This document shows positions 9,365-19,525 of a stretch of 64,000 bases of DNA, in pieces; the stretch's first letter is position 1, and each line of letters begins with the position of its first letter. A model generated the notes under the pieces. The model was not told the DNA's origin and did not search any database. It worked only from the letters and a program-made list of their open reading frames with translations. Source of the DNA: Roseococcus sp. SDR (lineage in GTDB: Bacteria > Pseudomonadota > Alphaproteobacteria > Acetobacterales > Acetobacteraceae); assembly GCF_019083995.1 (NCBI RefSeq), contig NZ_JAHRCU010000002.1:62001-126000 (forward strand), read 5' to 3'. Made by a program: the position numbers and the translations under genes.

Positions 9365-9403
9365 TGAGACGCCATCCTGCCTTCCTGCCCCGGAGAGCTC
9401 CCC

Positions 9404-10807
9404 ATGCGCTTCATCCTCATCGTGCTGGACGGCCTTCGGCCTGACATGGTGACGCCCGCCACCATGCCCGCGCTCTCAGCGCTGATGGCGCGCGGCACCC
9501 GCTTCGCGAATGCCCGCAGCGTCTTCCCGAGCGAGACACGGGTGGCCACGCCCTCGCTCGTCACCGGCTGCCGCCCGTCGGCGCATGGCATGGTGGGCAA
9601 TACCCTGTTCGACCGGGCCCTGGCGCCGGACCGCCTGCTGCGCACCAAGGAGGCCGAGGATTACCGCATCCTCTCGGCCGGGGCGGAATCGCCGCTGCAA
9701 CGGCCCGGGATCGGCGAGCATCTGGCCGCCGCCGGCCTCAGCTTCGCCGTGGTCTCGGCCGGCACGCCGGGCCAGACGCTGGTGGCGAGCGCGGCCGCGC
9801 GGCGGCTCGGCCAGTTCCGCTGGAACGCGGCCGATACCGGGACCGAGGAAGCGCGGGCGGTGGCCGAGCATCTTGGCCCCACGCCGCCCGCCGCCGTGCC
9901 CAACCTGGCCCGCAGCCGCCATGCCGCCCGCGTGCTGACCGAGCATGTCCTGCCACGGCACCGGCCGGATGTGGCGCTCTTCTGGTGCCCGGAGCCCGAT
10001 ATCAGCTTCCATTACCGGGGCCTCGGCCACCCCGAGACGGCGCTGGCCCTGGCCGAGGCCGATGCCTGCGTGGCCCGCATCCGCGACTGGCGGGACGCCC
10101 AGCCCGATGCGAAGGCGATCGGCCTCGTCGTCCTGTCCGACCACGGGCATGTGACGGGCGACCGCAGGATCGACCTCGCCGGGCTCATGGCGCGGGACGG
10201 GCTGCCGGCGGGTGCGGGCGGCACCGCGATCACCGTGGCCCCGGCCGGCGCGCCGGGCATCTGGCTGAATGACCCGGGCCTCGCGCCCCAGGTGGCGGAT
10301 TGGCTGGCCCACCAGGACTGGGCCGGGCCGCTGCTGGCCAATGACCCGGCGCTGCTGCCGGGCCGGACGGCGCCGCTCGCCCTGCTGGAGGCGAACCACC
10401 CCCGCGCGGCCGATCTCGTGCTGCTCTTCGCCGGCGATGAGGGGCCCGATGCCTTCGGCCTGCCCGGCCAGGCGCCCTTCGACGCGCCGGACGTGCCCGA
10501 GGGCGGCGGCATGCATGGCGGGCTGCACCGGCGGGAACTCGCCACCGTGCTGGCCTTCGAGGGCGGGCCCTTCACGCCAGGCCTGACCATGAAGGGCATG
10601 GCGGACCTGACCGATGTGGCGCCCACCCTCCTGCATCTCTTCGGGCTGCGCCCGCCGGGCCTGGGCGGGCTGGTGCTGCACCAGGCCTGGGACCCCTGGG
10701 CCGATGCCGCGCCGGAGCCGGAGACCATCCCCCTGCCCGGCGGCTTCGTGCTGGAGGGCGCGCGGCAGGGCGGCCGCTTCTACCCGACGGCGCTGCGGCG
10801 CGGCTGA
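9404..10807 (+). CDS. Type I phosphodiesterase / nucleotide pyrophosphatase family protein
   Basis: A 467-aa member of the alkaline phosphatase superfamily (NPP/autotaxin-like). The N-terminal metal motif is VLDGLRPD, the nucleophile region is PSETRVATPSLVTG with the probable catalytic Thr, SDHGH (near residue 246) supplies metal ligands, and GGGMHGG near 500 nt before the end supplies a C-terminal His. No clear signal peptide is seen, so it may be cytosolic. The substrate could be a phosphodiester or phosphonate. It is divergent from the bcs operon and convergent with the epoxide-hydrolase-like gene. RBS GGAGAG precedes the ATG. Confidence 0.8.
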   Translation: MRFILIVLDGLRPDMVTPATMPALSALMARGTRFANARSVFPSETRVATPSLVTGCRPSAHGMVGNTLFDRALAPDRLLRTKEAEDYRILSAGAESPLQRPGIGEHLAAAGLSFAVVSAGTPGQTLVASAAARRLGQFRWNAADTGTEEARAVAEHLGPTPPAAVPNLARSRHAARVLTEHVLPRHRPDVALFWCPEPDISFHYRGLGHPETALALAEADACVARIRDWRDAQPDAKAIGLVVLSDHGHVTGDRRIDLAGLMARDGLPAGAGGTAITVAPAGAPGIWLNDPGLAPQVADWLAHQDWAGPLLANDPALLPGRTAPLALLEANHPRAADLVLLFAGDEGPDAFGLPGQAPFDAPDVPEGGGMHGGLHRRELATVLAFEGGPFTPGLTMKGMADLTDVAPTLLHLFGLRPPGLGGLVLHQAWDPWADAAPEPETIPLPGGFVLEGARQGGRFYPTALRRG

Positions 10808-10817
10808 GGCGTCAGCC
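10802..10817. terminator. Short hairpin across two convergent stop codons
   Basis: GGCTGA-GGCG-TCAGCC forms a perfect 6-bp stem that contains the TGA of the upstream plus-strand gene and the stop of the minus-strand gene. No T-tract, so it is at best a weak bidirectional terminator. Confidence 0.35.
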
Positions 10818-11960
10818 CAGGCCGCGCAGGAAGTCCTTGATCAGCCGCACCGTTTCTGCCGGCTGCTCCTGCTGCACCCAATGCCCGGCGCCGGGGATGA
10901 GGTGCAGCCCCCTCAGATCCCGGCACCCCTGCCCCTGCATCAGTTCGAATTCGCCCGGCTTCTGGTGGATCCCCCAGTCGCTGGCGCCGGCGATGAAACA
11001 GGAGGGCACCTCGATTCCGCGCCCGGCGAAGAGGCGCATCTCGGCGGCCGCCTGGCCGCTGGTCGTGCAGCGATAGGATTGCAGCCCGCCCTGGAAGCCG
11101 GTGCGGCCATACTCCTCGGCATAGACGGCAAGCGCGGCCTCCGGCAGCCAGGTATTGGCGGCGATGGCGGCGGCATCGGGCATCTCGGCCGCCACCGTCT
11201 GCGCCATCCCCATCCCGGCATGCATGACGTAGTAGGTGGGCAGCACGGCCAGGGCCTCGGCGGTGAAGGACCCCAGCGGATAGGGCTTGTTGGCCGGCCA
11301 ATCGGCGCTTTTGTGGTGGTAATAGGCGCGCAGGAAGGCGTGCAGGCCCTGCGGCGCGTGGCGCATGTCGGCATCGGCCTCGCGCGTCGAATAGAACCAC
11401 TGATAGTGCAGCCGCGGCGGGTCGAGCTTCGCCAGCCCCGCATGCAGTTCGGGCGAAGCGAGGCCCGCCAGGCCCTCGGGCTTGGCCTGCTCGCCCAGCG
11501 GCCAGGCGCGCGGGCCGCCATAGGGCGCGCTCATCATCACCACGGCGCGGAACACATCGGGCCGGGTCAGCGCGGCATTGCCGGCGACGGGCGCGCCGAA
11601 ATCATGGCCGATGACGCAGGCGACGTGCGTGTGGCCGAGGGCCGCCACCAGGGCCAGGGCGTCCCGCACGTAACCCAGCGGGCGATAGGGGGTCAGGTCC
11701 TCGTCATAGACCGGGGTCGGCCCCTCCGTGCGGCCATAGCCGCGCTGGTCGGGGGCGACGACGTGGTAACCGGCCTCGGCCAGCGGGACCATCACGTTGC
11801 GCCAGGAATAGGCGAGCTCCGGGAAGCCGTGCAGCAGCAGGAGCAGCGGCCGCCCCGCCTCGCCCGCCTCCAGCACATGCATGCGCAGCCCGTTCACATT
11901 CGGAATGTGGCGGGCGCGCACCCCAGGGGGCAGATGCGCCGCGGCGAGCGATTCGAGCAT
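10812..11960 (-). CDS. Alpha/beta hydrolase, epoxide-hydrolase-like
   Basis: 382 aa. Oxyanion-hole motif HGFPE at about residues 44-48, nucleophile elbow GHDFGA with an Asp nucleophile as in epoxide hydrolases and haloalkane dehalogenases, and the catalytic His in GAGHW near the end. The cap region is rich in Tyr and Trp, which fits epoxide activation by Tyr. Length is larger than the usual ~300-330 aa because of a longer cap. No signal peptide. The start at 11960 is chosen because GGAGGAA precedes it by 6-7 nt; a longer frame to 12179 would run into the riboswitch region without an RBS. Confidence 0.82.
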   Translation of the reverse strand: MLESLAAAHLPPGVRARHIPNVNGLRMHVLEAGEAGRPLLLLLHGFPELAYSWRNVMVPLAEAGYHVVAPDQRGYGRTEGPTPVYDEDLTPYRPLGYVRDALALVAALGHTHVACVIGHDFGAPVAGNAALTRPDVFRAVVMMSAPYGGPRAWPLGEQAKPEGLAGLASPELHAGLAKLDPPRLHYQWFYSTREADADMRHAPQGLHAFLRAYYHHKSADWPANKPYPLGSFTAEALAVLPTYYVMHAGMGMAQTVAAEMPDAAAIAANTWLPEAALAVYAEEYGRTGFQGGLQSYRCTTSGQAAAEMRLFAGRGIEVPSCFIAGASDWGIHQKPGEFELMQGQGCRDLRGLHLIPGAGHWVQQEQPAETVRLIKDFLRGLG

Positions 11961-12150
11961 GGTGGTTCCTCCGGTTTCCCGAGAGGCTAGCCCGCGACAC
12001 CGGCGGCGGGAACCGGTGGCTGGGTTTTCAGGCGCTTCTGCGCGCATGCGCCTGGTTTTCATGCATGGGCCGTCCGCCCCCCTGGCGCGCTGCTTCGATA
12101 CGCCTTGCGTTCGACACGATCCGCGGGCATGACCCTCGGGCCTGTGCATC
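11961..12150. other. Divergent intergenic stretch before the glycine riboswitch
   Basis: About 190 bp between the hydrolase start and the first riboswitch aptamer. It must hold the promoters of both the hydrolase and the gcv operon, but I could not pick out convincing -35/-10 pairs. Short frames here have no codon or RBS support. Confidence 0.5.
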
Positions 12151-12353
12151 GCGCGCGGGAGAGAATCCGAGCCCGGCATCGGGCAAGGATCGCCGAAGGC
12201 GCAACCGGCCCCCGGAAACGCTCAGGCAAAAGGGCCGCGCGCGGGTGGGCACTCTGGAAAGCTCGCCTCCCGAAAGGGGGGCGGCACCGACGGAGTAAGG
12301 TGGTTGGCCCTGGCAAACCACTGAATCTCTCAGGTCTCTCGGACAGAGGGGGG
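12151..12353 (+). ncRNA. Tandem glycine riboswitch (gcvT leader)
   Basis: Two consecutive glycine aptamers precede gcvT. The first shows CGGGAGAG, then GCCGAAGGCGCAAC, then ACGCTCAGGCAAAAGG. The second shows CACTCTGGAAAG, then GGCACCGACGGAGTAAG, then ATCTCTCAGGTCTCTCGGACAGAGG. These are the conserved core elements of the family in the right order, joined by a short linker (about 12235-12248). The end lies ~38 nt before the gcvT GTG and its SD (GGGGG, 12383-12387), a spacing that allows control of translation start. No strong T-tract terminator is seen. Glycine binding would be expected to raise expression of the cleavage system. Confidence 0.9.
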
Positions 12354-12391
12354 TCACGACACTCAGATGCCGCCCAGCGGCAGGGGGATAC

Positions 12392-13477
12392 GTGACCGAG
12401 TCCGAATCACTGCGCACAACACCTTTGGATGCGCTGAACCGCGAATTGGGCGGCCGCATGGTGCCCTTCGCGGGCTATTCCATGCCCGTGCAATACACCG
12501 CCGGCATCATGGCCGAGCACCTGCATTGCCGCGCGCAGGCGGGGCTTTTCGACGTCTCCCACATGGGTCAGGCGGAACTGGTGGGCGAAGGCGCGGCCGC
12601 CGCGCTGGAGCAGCTCACGCCCGCCGATGTCCAGGGCCTCAAGCCCGGCCGCCAGCGCTACGGGCTGCTGCTGAACGAGGCGGGCGGCATCGTGGACGAC
12701 TTCATGTTCGCCAATATGGGCGACCGGCTGTTCCTCGTGGTCAACGCCTCCCGCAAGCAGATCGACCTGCCGCTGATCGAGAGCGTTCTGCCCAGCGGCG
12801 TGAAGCTCCGCCCCCTGCCCGACCGCGCGCTGCTGGCCCTGCAGGGCCCGGCCGTCGCAACCCTGATCCCGACGCCGATGAGCTTCATGGGCATCATGGA
12901 AATGGAGATCGCGGGCATCCCCGTCATCGCCTCGCGCTCCGGCTATACGGGCGAGGATGGGCTGGAGATTTCCGTCGCCGCCGAGCAGGCGGAAAAGCTC
13001 GCCCGCGCGCTGCTCGCCATGCCGGGCGTCATGCCGATCGGCCTTGGGGCGCGCGACAGCCTGCGCCTCGAGGCGGGCCTCTGCCTCTATGGCAATGACC
13101 TGGACGAGACGACCAGCCCGGTCGAGGCGAACCTCACCTGGTCCATGGGCAAGCGCCGCCGCATGGAATGGAATTTCCGCGGCGCCGATGTGGTGCGCGA
13201 CCACCTGGACCATGGCGTGAAGCGCCTGCGCGTCGGCATCCGGCCCGAAGGCCGGCAGCCCGCGCGCGGCCACACGGAAATTCGCAAGGACGGCGCCATC
13301 ATCGGCGAAGTCACCTCCGGCGGCTTCGGCCCTTCCATCGGGGCTCCCGTCGCCATGGGCTATGTGGCGCGCGACGCCGCGGCCGATGGCACCGCGCTCG
13401 ACCTCATTGTCCGCGACAAGCCGCTGCCCGCGCGCGTCGCCGCCATGCCCTTCCAACCCCACCGCTACGCACGCTGA
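12392..13477 (+). CDS. gcvT: Glycine cleavage system T protein (aminomethyltransferase)
   Basis: The T protein transfers the aminomethyl group from lipoyl-GcvH to tetrahydrofolate, giving 5,10-methylene-THF and ammonia. 361 aa, normal length. Typical segments are YSMPVQYTAGIMAEH, FDVSHMGQ, QGLKPGRQRYGLLLN, SGYTGEDGLEI with folate-site residues, GLGARDSLRLEAGLCLYGND, and a C-terminal barrel ending in ARVAAMPFQPHRYAR. Starts with GTG behind CAGGGGGATAC. First gene of gcvTHP, directly under the glycine riboswitch. Confidence 0.96.
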   Translation: MTESESLRTTPLDALNRELGGRMVPFAGYSMPVQYTAGIMAEHLHCRAQAGLFDVSHMGQAELVGEGAAAALEQLTPADVQGLKPGRQRYGLLLNEAGGIVDDFMFANMGDRLFLVVNASRKQIDLPLIESVLPSGVKLRPLPDRALLALQGPAVATLIPTPMSFMGIMEMEIAGIPVIASRSGYTGEDGLEISVAAEQAEKLARALLAMPGVMPIGLGARDSLRLEAGLCLYGNDLDETTSPVEANLTWSMGKRRRMEWNFRGADVVRDHLDHGVKRLRVGIRPEGRQPARGHTEIRKDGAIIGEVTSGGFGPSIGAPVAMGYVARDAAADGTALDLIVRDKPLPARVAAMPFQPHRYAR

Positions 13478-13487
13478 GGCCCGACCC

Positions 13488-13862
13488 ATGAGCGACATGA
13501 AATACACCAAGGACCATGAGTGGATCCGCTTCGAGGGCGATGTGGCCGTGATCGGCATCACCGACCACGCGCAGAACGCGCTGGGCGACGTGGTCTTCGT
13601 GGACCTGCCCGAAGCGGGCCGCGAAGTGACGGCGGGCGAGGCTGTCGCCGTCGTGGAGAGCGTGAAGGCCGCCTCCGACGTCTATGCCCCCATCGCCGGC
13701 CGCGTCACGGAAGTGAATTCCGGCCTGGTGGATGAGCCCGCGCTGATCAACAGCGAGCCCACGGGGGCCGGCTGGTTCTTCAAGATCGCCCCCGCCGGCG
13801 CGCTGCCGGATGACCTCATGGATGCGAATGCCTATGCGGCCTATGTGGAGAGCCTGGCATGA
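13488..13862 (+). CDS. gcvH: Glycine cleavage system H protein (lipoyl carrier)
   Basis: 124-aa lipoyl-domain shuttle between P, T and L proteins. Lipoylation site is Lys60 in [14 protein letters not shown]. Other family segments are [13 protein letters not shown] at the N-terminus, [17 protein letters not shown] and [13 protein letters not shown]. The start ATG at 13488 is 10 nt after the gcvT stop and gives a normal-length protein; the longer upstream frame is gcvT in another frame. The stop overlaps the gcvP start by 4 bp. Confidence 0.97.
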   Translation: MSDMKYTKDHEWIRFEGDVAVIGITDHAQNALGDVVFVDLPEAGREVTAGEAVAVVESVKAASDVYAPIAGRVTEVNSGLVDEPALINSEPTGAGWFFKIAPAGALPDDLMDANAYAAYVESLA

Positions 13863-16747
13863 GCGTCCTCAGCGAACTCACGGCGCTCGAGGATTCGGGC
13901 GAATTCATCCGCCGCCACATCGGGCCGACGCCCGGTGAGGTGGCCTCCATGCTGGCCACCATCGGCTGCACGGACCTGGAGGAGATGACGGCGCGCACCG
14001 TGCCGGCGGCGATCCGCGGCATGGATTTCTCCGGCCTGCCGAGCCCGGTGAACGAGGCCGCCGCGATTGCCGAGCTGCGCGCGCTCTCCGAGCGCAACAT
14101 CCGCAAGCGCAGCCTCATCGGCATGGGCTATCATGGCACGCACACGCCGCCGGTGATCCTGCGCAACATCCTGGAAAACCCTGGCTGGTACACCGCCTAT
14201 ACGCCCTACCAGGCCGAGATCGCCCAGGGCCGACTGGAAGCGCTGGTGAATTTCCAGACGCTGATCACCGACCTGACGGGCCTGCCCGTCGCCGGCGCCT
14301 CGCTGCTGGATGAGGGCACGGCGGCGGCGGAGGCCGTGACGCTCGCCCACTCCGCGCACAAGGCGAAGAGCGATACGCTGGTCATCGCCGCCGATTGCCA
14401 TCCGCAGACCATCGCCGTCGTGCAGGTGCGCGCCGAGCCCGTGGGCATCCGCGTCGTCCTCGCCGAGCCCGCGCAGCTCGCCGCCACCATCGCGGCCGAG
14501 GCGCCCTTCGCCGTGCTGACGCAATATCCAGGCACGACCGGCGCGCTGCGCGACATCACCCCCGAGATCGAGGCGGCGCATGCGGCCGGCGCACTCGCCA
14601 TCGTCGCGGCCGACCTGCTGGCGCTGACGCTGGTCACGCCCCCGGGCGAGATGGGGGCCGACATCGTGGTCGGGTCCTCGCAGCGCTTCGGCGTGCCGCT
14701 CGGCTATGGCGGCCCGCATGCCGGCTACATGGCGGTGCGCGATGCGCTGAAGCGCAGCATGCCGGGCCGCCTCGTCGGCGTCTCCATCGATGCCGCCGGC
14801 GCGCCCGCGATGCGCCTCGCACTCCAGACGCGCGAGCAGCATATCCGCCGCGAGAAGGCCACCTCCAACATCTGCACCGCGCAGGTGCTGCTGGCGGTGA
14901 TGGCCTCGATGTACGCCGTCTGGCATGGGCCGGAAGGGCTGCGGCGCATCGCCCGCCGCGTGGCGCTCCAGGCCCGCGTGCTGGCCGGCGCCGCGCGCTT
15001 CCCGCTGCGCCACGACGCCTTCTTCGACACGATCTGCCTGGAGACGGGCAGCGAGACCGAGGCCGTGATGCAGGCCGCGCTGGACGCCGGCTTCAACCTG
15101 CGCCGCCTGGGCACGGATGCCATCGCCATCGCGCTGGATGAGACCGTCACGCGCGCCGAGCTGGCCACGCTCGCCGGCATCCTCGGCCAGGGCGACCTCG
15201 CCGCCGTGACGCCCAAGGGCGGCATCCCCGCCACGCTGGCCCGCACCACGGGCTTCCTCAAGGCCGAGGTGTTCAACTCGCACCACGCCGAGCACTCCAT
15301 GCTGCGCTACATGAAGCGGCTGGAGGACAAGGATGTGGCGCTGAACCGCTCCATGATCCCGCTCGGCTCCTGCACCATGAAGCTGAACGCGACGGCGGAA
15401 ATGATCCCCGTCACCTTCCCCGGCTTCGCCGATATCCATCCCTTCGCGCCGACCGACCAGGCGCAGGGCTATATCGCGATGATCCGGCAACTCGAGCAGT
15501 GGCTCTGCCGCGTCACCGGCTTCGCCGCCGTCTCGCTGCAGCCGAACGCGGGTTCGCAGGGCGAATATGCGGGCCTGCTCGCCATCCGCGCCTTCCACCA
15601 GGCGCGCGGCGAGGGGCATCGCAATATCTGCCTCATCCCGAGCTCCGCGCATGGCACCAACCCGGCCTCGGCCGTGATGGCGGGCATGAAGGTCGTCGTC
15701 ACTGGCTGCGACCGCGACGGCAATGTCGATGTGGAGGATCTGCGCGCCAAGGCCAAGCTGCATGGCCCGAACCTGGCCGCGCTCATGGTCACCTACCCCT
15801 CCACCCATGGCGTCTTCGAGGAGGCGATCCGCGAGATCTGCGCGATCATCCATGCCGAGGGCGGGCAGGTCTACATGGATGGCGCCAACATGAATGCGCA
15901 GGTGGGCCTGACATCGCCCGCCTCCATCGGCGCCGATGTCTGCCACCTGAACCTGCACAAGACCTTCTGCATCCCGCATGGCGGCGGCGGTCCGGGCGTC
16001 GGGCCGATCGGCGTGGCCGCGCATCTTGCGCCGCATCTGCCGAACCACCCGCTTGTGGCGGAAGCGGGCCCGGCGACCGGGTTCGGCCCCGTCTCCGCCG
16101 CGCCCTTCGGCTCGGCCGCCATCCTGCCCATCAGCTACGCCTATATCCGCATGATGGGCGGCGAAGGCCTGACGCGCGCCACGCAGATCGCGATCCTCAA
16201 CGCCAACTACATGGCCGCCCGCCTGCGCGACCACTTCCCCATCCTCTACCGGGGCGGCCAGGGCATGGTGGCGCATGAGTGCATCCTGGATTGCCGCGGC
16301 TTCCAGCAGAATGGCGGCGTCCTCGTCGAGGATATCGCCAAGCGCCTGCAGGATTACGGCTTCCATGCGCCCACCATGTCCTGGCCGGTCACCGGCACGC
16401 TCATGGTGGAGCCGACGGAGAGCGAGACCAAGTCCGAGCTCGACCGCTTCTGCGACGCGATGATCAGCATCCGCGCCGAGATCCGCGCCGTCGAACAGGG
16501 CCGGATGGACCGCGCCGACAACCCGCTGAAGAACGCGCCGCACACCATGGCGGAAGTGCTCGCCAGCGACTGGGCGCACCCCTACACGCGCGAACAGGCC
16601 GCCTTCCCGCTGCCCTATGTGCGGATCAACAAGTACTGGCCGCCGGTGAAGCGCGTGGACAATGTCCATGGCGACCGCAACCTGGTCTGCACCTGCGCGC
16701 CGCTTGAGGCCTATGCGGAGACGGCCACGTTGCAGGCGGCGGAGTAA
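13859..16747 (+). CDS. gcvP: Glycine dehydrogenase (decarboxylating), P protein
   Basis: PLP-dependent decarboxylase that takes CO2 from glycine and loads the aminomethyl group onto GcvH. 962 aa, the single-chain form typical of proteobacteria rather than the split GcvPA/GcvPB. The N-terminal half starts [13 protein letters not shown] and includes [15 protein letters not shown]. The C-terminal half carries the PLP lysine in [17 protein letters not shown] (about residues 699-715) and [11 protein letters not shown]-like [14 protein letters not shown]. The L protein gene is not nearby; it is usually shared with other dehydrogenase complexes. Confidence 0.97.
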   Translation: MSVLSELTALEDSGEFIRRHIGPTPGEVASMLATIGCTDLEEMTARTVPAAIRGMDFSGLPSPVNEAAAIAELRALSERNIRKRSLIGMGYHGTHTPPVILRNILENPGWYTAYTPYQAEIAQGRLEALVNFQTLITDLTGLPVAGASLLDEGTAAAEAVTLAHSAHKAKSDTLVIAADCHPQTIAVVQVRAEPVGIRVVLAEPAQLAATIAAEAPFAVLTQYPGTTGALRDITPEIEAAHAAGALAIVAADLLALTLVTPPGEMGADIVVGSSQRFGVPLGYGGPHAGYMAVRDALKRSMPGRLVGVSIDAAGAPAMRLALQTREQHIRREKATSNICTAQVLLAVMASMYAVWHGPEGLRRIARRVALQARVLAGAARFPLRHDAFFDTICLETGSETEAVMQAALDAGFNLRRLGTDAIAIALDETVTRAELATLAGILGQGDLAAVTPKGGIPATLARTTGFLKAEVFNSHHAEHSMLRYMKRLEDKDVALNRSMIPLGSCTMKLNATAEMIPVTFPGFADIHPFAPTDQAQGYIAMIRQLEQWLCRVTGFAAVSLQPNAGSQGEYAGLLAIRAFHQARGEGHRNICLIPSSAHGTNPASAVMAGMKVVVTGCDRDGNVDVEDLRAKAKLHGPNLAALMVTYPSTHGVFEEAIREICAIIHAEGGQVYMDGANMNAQVGLTSPASIGADVCHLNLHKTFCIPHGGGGPGVGPIGVAAHLAPHLPNHPLVAEAGPATGFGPVSAAPFGSAAILPISYAYIRMMGGEGLTRATQIAILNANYMAARLRDHFPILYRGGQGMVAHECILDCRGFQQNGGVLVEDIAKRLQDYGFHAPTMSWPVTGTLMVEPTESETKSELDRFCDAMISIRAEIRAVEQGRMDRADNPLKNAPHTMAEVLASDWAHPYTREQAAFPLPYVRINKYWPPVKRVDNVHGDRNLVCTCAPLEAYAETATLQAAE

Positions 16748-16752
16748 CATCC

Positions 16753-16807
16753 CTGGGGAGAGCTCTGCTCTCCCCAGACCCCTCTCGCCGAGGGGCTTGC
16801 CCCTCGG
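16753..16807. terminator. Two tandem hairpins between convergent gcvP and NTF2-like gene
   Basis: First stem CTGGGGAGAGC / GCTCTCCCCAG (11 bp, loop TCT, 16753-16777). Second stem CCGAGGGG / CCCCTCGG (8 bp, loop CTTG, 16788-16807). Very GC-rich, no T-tract on either strand. Position between convergent ends suggests bidirectional termination or transcript-end protection. Such GC hairpins are often dispersed repeats in high-GC genomes. Confidence 0.55.
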
Positions 16808-16816
16808 AACCCGCAA

Positions 16817-17269
16817 TCAGGCCTGGGGCCGCACGAAGGCTTGGCGGGCGTAGAGCTTCCAGGCGCCGGCCTGCTTCTTCCACACCTGCAGAATGCCGAT
16901 ATTCACCGGCGTGATCCGCCCGCCACCCGTGGTGTGGCCGGTGAAGACGTGGCGCACGATCGCATCCTCGCCATTCACCTGGATCGTCTGGTTGGTGATG
17001 TTGATCTCGCCGAAGGGATTGTTGCGCTCGACGATATTGCCGATGAACTGCGCCCGGTTCTCGATGCGCCCGGCCGAATGGCCATAGCTCAGCCCCTCAT
17101 GCGTCACAGCCTCCAGCCCCGCGCGGTCGGCCGCCAGCATGGCGCGCGTCAACGCCGCGACGGCTTGCGCGACGGCCTGCTCATCAGCGGATTGCGCTTG
17201 GGCCAAAACGGGGACGAGCGTGGCGGCCAGAATGGCGGCCCCGCCCAGATGGCGACGGTTGATGGTCAT
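16817..17269 (-). CDS. Exported NTF2/SnoaL-like (DUF4440-type) protein
   Basis: 150 aa. The N-terminus MTINRRHLGGAAILAATLVPVLAQAQ is a signal peptide with a pair of arginines and an AQA cleavage site, so the product is probably periplasmic. The rest has the cone-shaped NTF2-like pattern: VAALTRAMLAADRAGLEAV, THEGLSYGHSAG, RENRAQF-like segment, and a C-terminal W-K-LYARQAF strand. Such proteins are small hydrolases, isomerases or ligand binders; no specific function can be assigned. Start chosen at 17269 because GGAGGAAG precedes it. A frame extending to 17431 has no RBS. Confidence 0.75.
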   Translation of the reverse strand: MTINRRHLGGAAILAATLVPVLAQAQSADEQAVAQAVAALTRAMLAADRAGLEAVTHEGLSYGHSAGRIENRAQFIGNIVERNNPFGEINITNQTIQVNGEDAIVRHVFTGHTTGGGRITPVNIGILQVWKKQAGAWKLYARQAFVRPQA

Positions 17270-17336
17270 GATCTTCCTCCCTCGCCGGTCTCTCGCCGGC
17301 TGTGGGAAGGCTAGGCCCGGCGCGGGCGCGCGTCCA

Positions 17337-17909
17337 TCAGGTCCGCACCAGCGGCTCGCGCGCGGCCGGCGCCGGCCCCACCAGCCGCCGGATCGCGGCC
17401 ACGAAGGGCGCCGTGTCCCAGGCCGCGTCACCCTCCAGCCGCGCCCGCTCCTGCCCCTGGCGGTCCACGATCACCGTCGTCGGCAGGCCGCGCGCGCCCA
17501 GCGCCCGCGCCGCCGCGCCGCGCGGGTCGAGCCAGATGCCGAGGCCCGTCAGGCCGATGCGCTGATAGAAGGCCTCCACCACCGCCCGCCCACCGCGATC
17601 CGACGACAGCGGCAGCACGGCGATGCGATCCGCGGCCAAGGTCTTCGCCAGCCGCTCCAGCGCCGGCATCTCGGCCACGCAGGGCGGGCACCAGGTCGCC
17701 CAGAGGTTGATCACCAGCCCCTGCCCCGGGAAATCCGCCAGCGTCTTCTCGGCGCCATCCGCGTCCTGGAAGGTGATGGCGGGCATGGGGCGCGCGGCTT
17801 CCCGCAGGCGCTCGACGCCCGCCGCCGCCCGCGCGGCTTGCGCGCCCAGCAAGGCGGGCGCTAGGACCATGCCAGCCAGAGCGCGGCGCGACGTCAAACC
17901 GGAAGCCAT
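17337..17909 (-). CDS. TlpA-family thiol:disulfide oxidoreductase
   Basis: 190-aa periplasmic thioredoxin-fold protein. An N-terminal signal sequence (residues 1-29, SRRALAG...AQAARA) is followed by [16 protein letters not shown] and the active site [14 protein letters not shown] with the CPPC redox pair. [12 protein letters not shown] supplies the cis-proline region. Members reduce cytochrome-c apoproteins or other exported thiol proteins. The ATG at 17909 has GAGGAT just upstream and lies only 6 nt from the argH start on the other strand. Confidence 0.87.
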   Translation of the reverse strand: MASGLTSRRALAGMVLAPALLGAQAARAAAGVERLREAARPMPAITFQDADGAEKTLADFPGQGLVINLWATWCPPCVAEMPALERLAKTLAADRIAVLPLSSDRGGRAVVEAFYQRIGLTGLGIWLDPRGAAARALGARGLPTTVIVDRQGQERARLEGDAAWDTAPFVAAIRRLVGPAPAAREPLVRT

Positions 17910-17915
17910 ATCCTC

Positions 17916-19316
17916 GTGTCCATCCCGAACGAAACCAACACCAACCAGCAATGGGGCGGCCGCTTCGCCGAAGGCCCCTGGGCGATCATGCAGGCCATCA
18001 ATGCCTCGATCGGCTTCGATGCCAAGATGTGGCGCCAGGACATCCGCGGCAGCCTCGCCCATGCCGCCATGCTCGCCCATGTAGGGATCATCAGCGCGGA
18101 TGACGAGGCCGCGATCAAGCGGGGCCTCGCCGAGATCGCCGCCGAGATCGAAGCCGGCCGCTTCGAATGGTCCGAGGCGCTGGAAGACGTCCATATGAAC
18201 ATCGAGGCGCGGCTCACCGAGCGCATCGGCGAGGCCGGCAAGCGCCTGCACACCGCCCGCAGCCGCAACGACCAGGTGGCGACCGATTTCCGCCTCTGGA
18301 CGCGCGACGCCATGGATGGCCTCGCCGCCCAGATGCTCGACCTGGTGCGCGCCCTGGTGGCCCGCGCCGGGGAGCATGCCGGCACCATCATGCCGGGCTA
18401 CACGCATCTCCAGCCCGCGCAGCCCACCACCTTCGGCCACCACATGCTGGCCTATGCCGAGATGATCTGGCGCGACCGCGGCCGCATGCTGGACGCCCGC
18501 GCGCGGCTCAACGAATGCCCGCTGGGCTCGGCCGCCATGTGCGGCACCGGCTTCCCCATTGATCGCCACGCGACCGCCGCGGCACTCGGCTTCGACCGGC
18601 CGACCCGCAACAGCCTGGACGCCGTCGGCAGCCGGGACTTCGCCATGGAGTTCCTGGCCGCCTGCGCCATCTGCGCCACGCATCTCTCGCGCCTCGCGGA
18701 GGAGATCGTGATCTGGACCAACCCCTCCTTCGGCTTCGTGAAGCTCTCGGATGGGCTGACCACCGGCAGCTCCATCATGCCGCAGAAGCGCAACCCCGAC
18801 GCGGCCGAGCTGGTGCGCGGCAAGACGGGGCGGATCAACGGCAACCTCGTCGGCCTTCTCACCGTGGTGAAGGGCCTCGCGCTCACCTATGCGAAGGACC
18901 TCCAGGAGGACAAGGAAGGCGTCTTCGACTCGGCTGAGAACCTGACGCTCTGCCTGGCCGCCAGCGCCGCCATGGTGCGCGACATGCAGCCCAACATCGC
19001 CCGCATGGCCGCCGCCGCGGGCGATGGTTTCTCGACCGCGACCGACCTCGCCGATTGGCTGGTGCGCGAGCTGAAGCTGCCCTTCCGCGACGCGCATCAC
19101 GTCACCGGCCGCCTCGTCGCCAAGGCCGAGGGCATGGGCGTGGATCTCTCCGGCCTCACCATCGCCGAGATGCGCGAGGTGGAGCCGCGGATCAATGACA
19201 GCGTCTTCGGCGTGCTGACGCCCGCCGCCTCCGTCGCCTCCCGCCGATCCTATGGCGGCACGGCGCCGGACAATGTCCGCGCCATGGTGGCCGAGTGGCA
19301 GGAGCGCCTGGCGTGA
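17916..19316 (+). CDS. argH: Argininosuccinate lyase
   Basis: Last step of arginine synthesis: argininosuccinate to arginine and fumarate. 466 aa, normal length. Family landmarks are [10 protein letters not shown] at the N-terminus, [35 protein letters not shown], and the superfamily signature [12 protein letters not shown]. The GTG start at 17916 gives a short N-terminal lead before WGGRF; no better start is seen. It is divergent from tlpA with almost no spacer, so its promoter must lie inside the tlpA coding sequence. The next gene starts on the argH stop (GTGA). Confidence 0.96.
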   Translation: MSIPNETNTNQQWGGRFAEGPWAIMQAINASIGFDAKMWRQDIRGSLAHAAMLAHVGIISADDEAAIKRGLAEIAAEIEAGRFEWSEALEDVHMNIEARLTERIGEAGKRLHTARSRNDQVATDFRLWTRDAMDGLAAQMLDLVRALVARAGEHAGTIMPGYTHLQPAQPTTFGHHMLAYAEMIWRDRGRMLDARARLNECPLGSAAMCGTGFPIDRHATAAALGFDRPTRNSLDAVGSRDFAMEFLAACAICATHLSRLAEEIVIWTNPSFGFVKLSDGLTTGSSIMPQKRNPDAAELVRGKTGRINGNLVGLLTVVKGLALTYAKDLQEDKEGVFDSAENLTLCLAASAAMVRDMQPNIARMAAAAGDGFSTATDLADWLVRELKLPFRDAHHVTGRLVAKAEGMGVDLSGLTIAEMREVEPRINDSVFGVLTPAASVASRRSYGGTAPDNVRAMVAEWQERLA

Positions 19317-19510
19317 GGCGCATCACCGCCTTGGCCCTGGCCGGCTTGGCGCTCGCCGCCTGCGGACGCGTGGGTCCGCCCCGCCCGCCCGGCCCGCAGG
19401 AGGCGATCACCTTCCCGCGCTCCTACCCCGCGCTGACCGCCGAGGAGCGCGCCGAGATCAACGCCCGCCGCGTTTCCCAGGGGCTGCCACCCCTGCCCCC
19501 ACCCCGGTAG
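19313..19510 (+). CDS. lptM: Small lipoprotein LptM (YifL-like)
   Basis: 65-aa lipoprotein. The signal peptide [17 protein letters not shown] has a lipobox LAAC with Cys at about residue 17. The mature part starts [11 protein letters not shown], the typical Gly/Pro-rich LptM motif, and ends PPLPPPR. LptM helps LptD assembly in enterobacteria. It starts with GTG overlapping the argH stop by 4 bp. The common argH-lptM-lysA order is broken here because rpmJ follows instead of lysA. Confidence 0.75.
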   Translation: MRRITALALAGLALAACGRVGPPRPPGPQEAITFPRSYPALTAEERAEINARRVSQGLPPLPPPR

Positions 19511-19525
19511 TCCGCCCCGCCGAGG

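Noticed and set aside
11961-12179. N-terminal extension of the epoxide-hydrolase-like protein
   Set aside because: Would overlap the riboswitch region and has no RBS, while GGAGGAA marks the start at 11960.
13841-16816. 991-codon minus-strand frame opposite gcvP
   Set aside because: Shadow of a fully recognisable gcvP; no motifs and no RBS.
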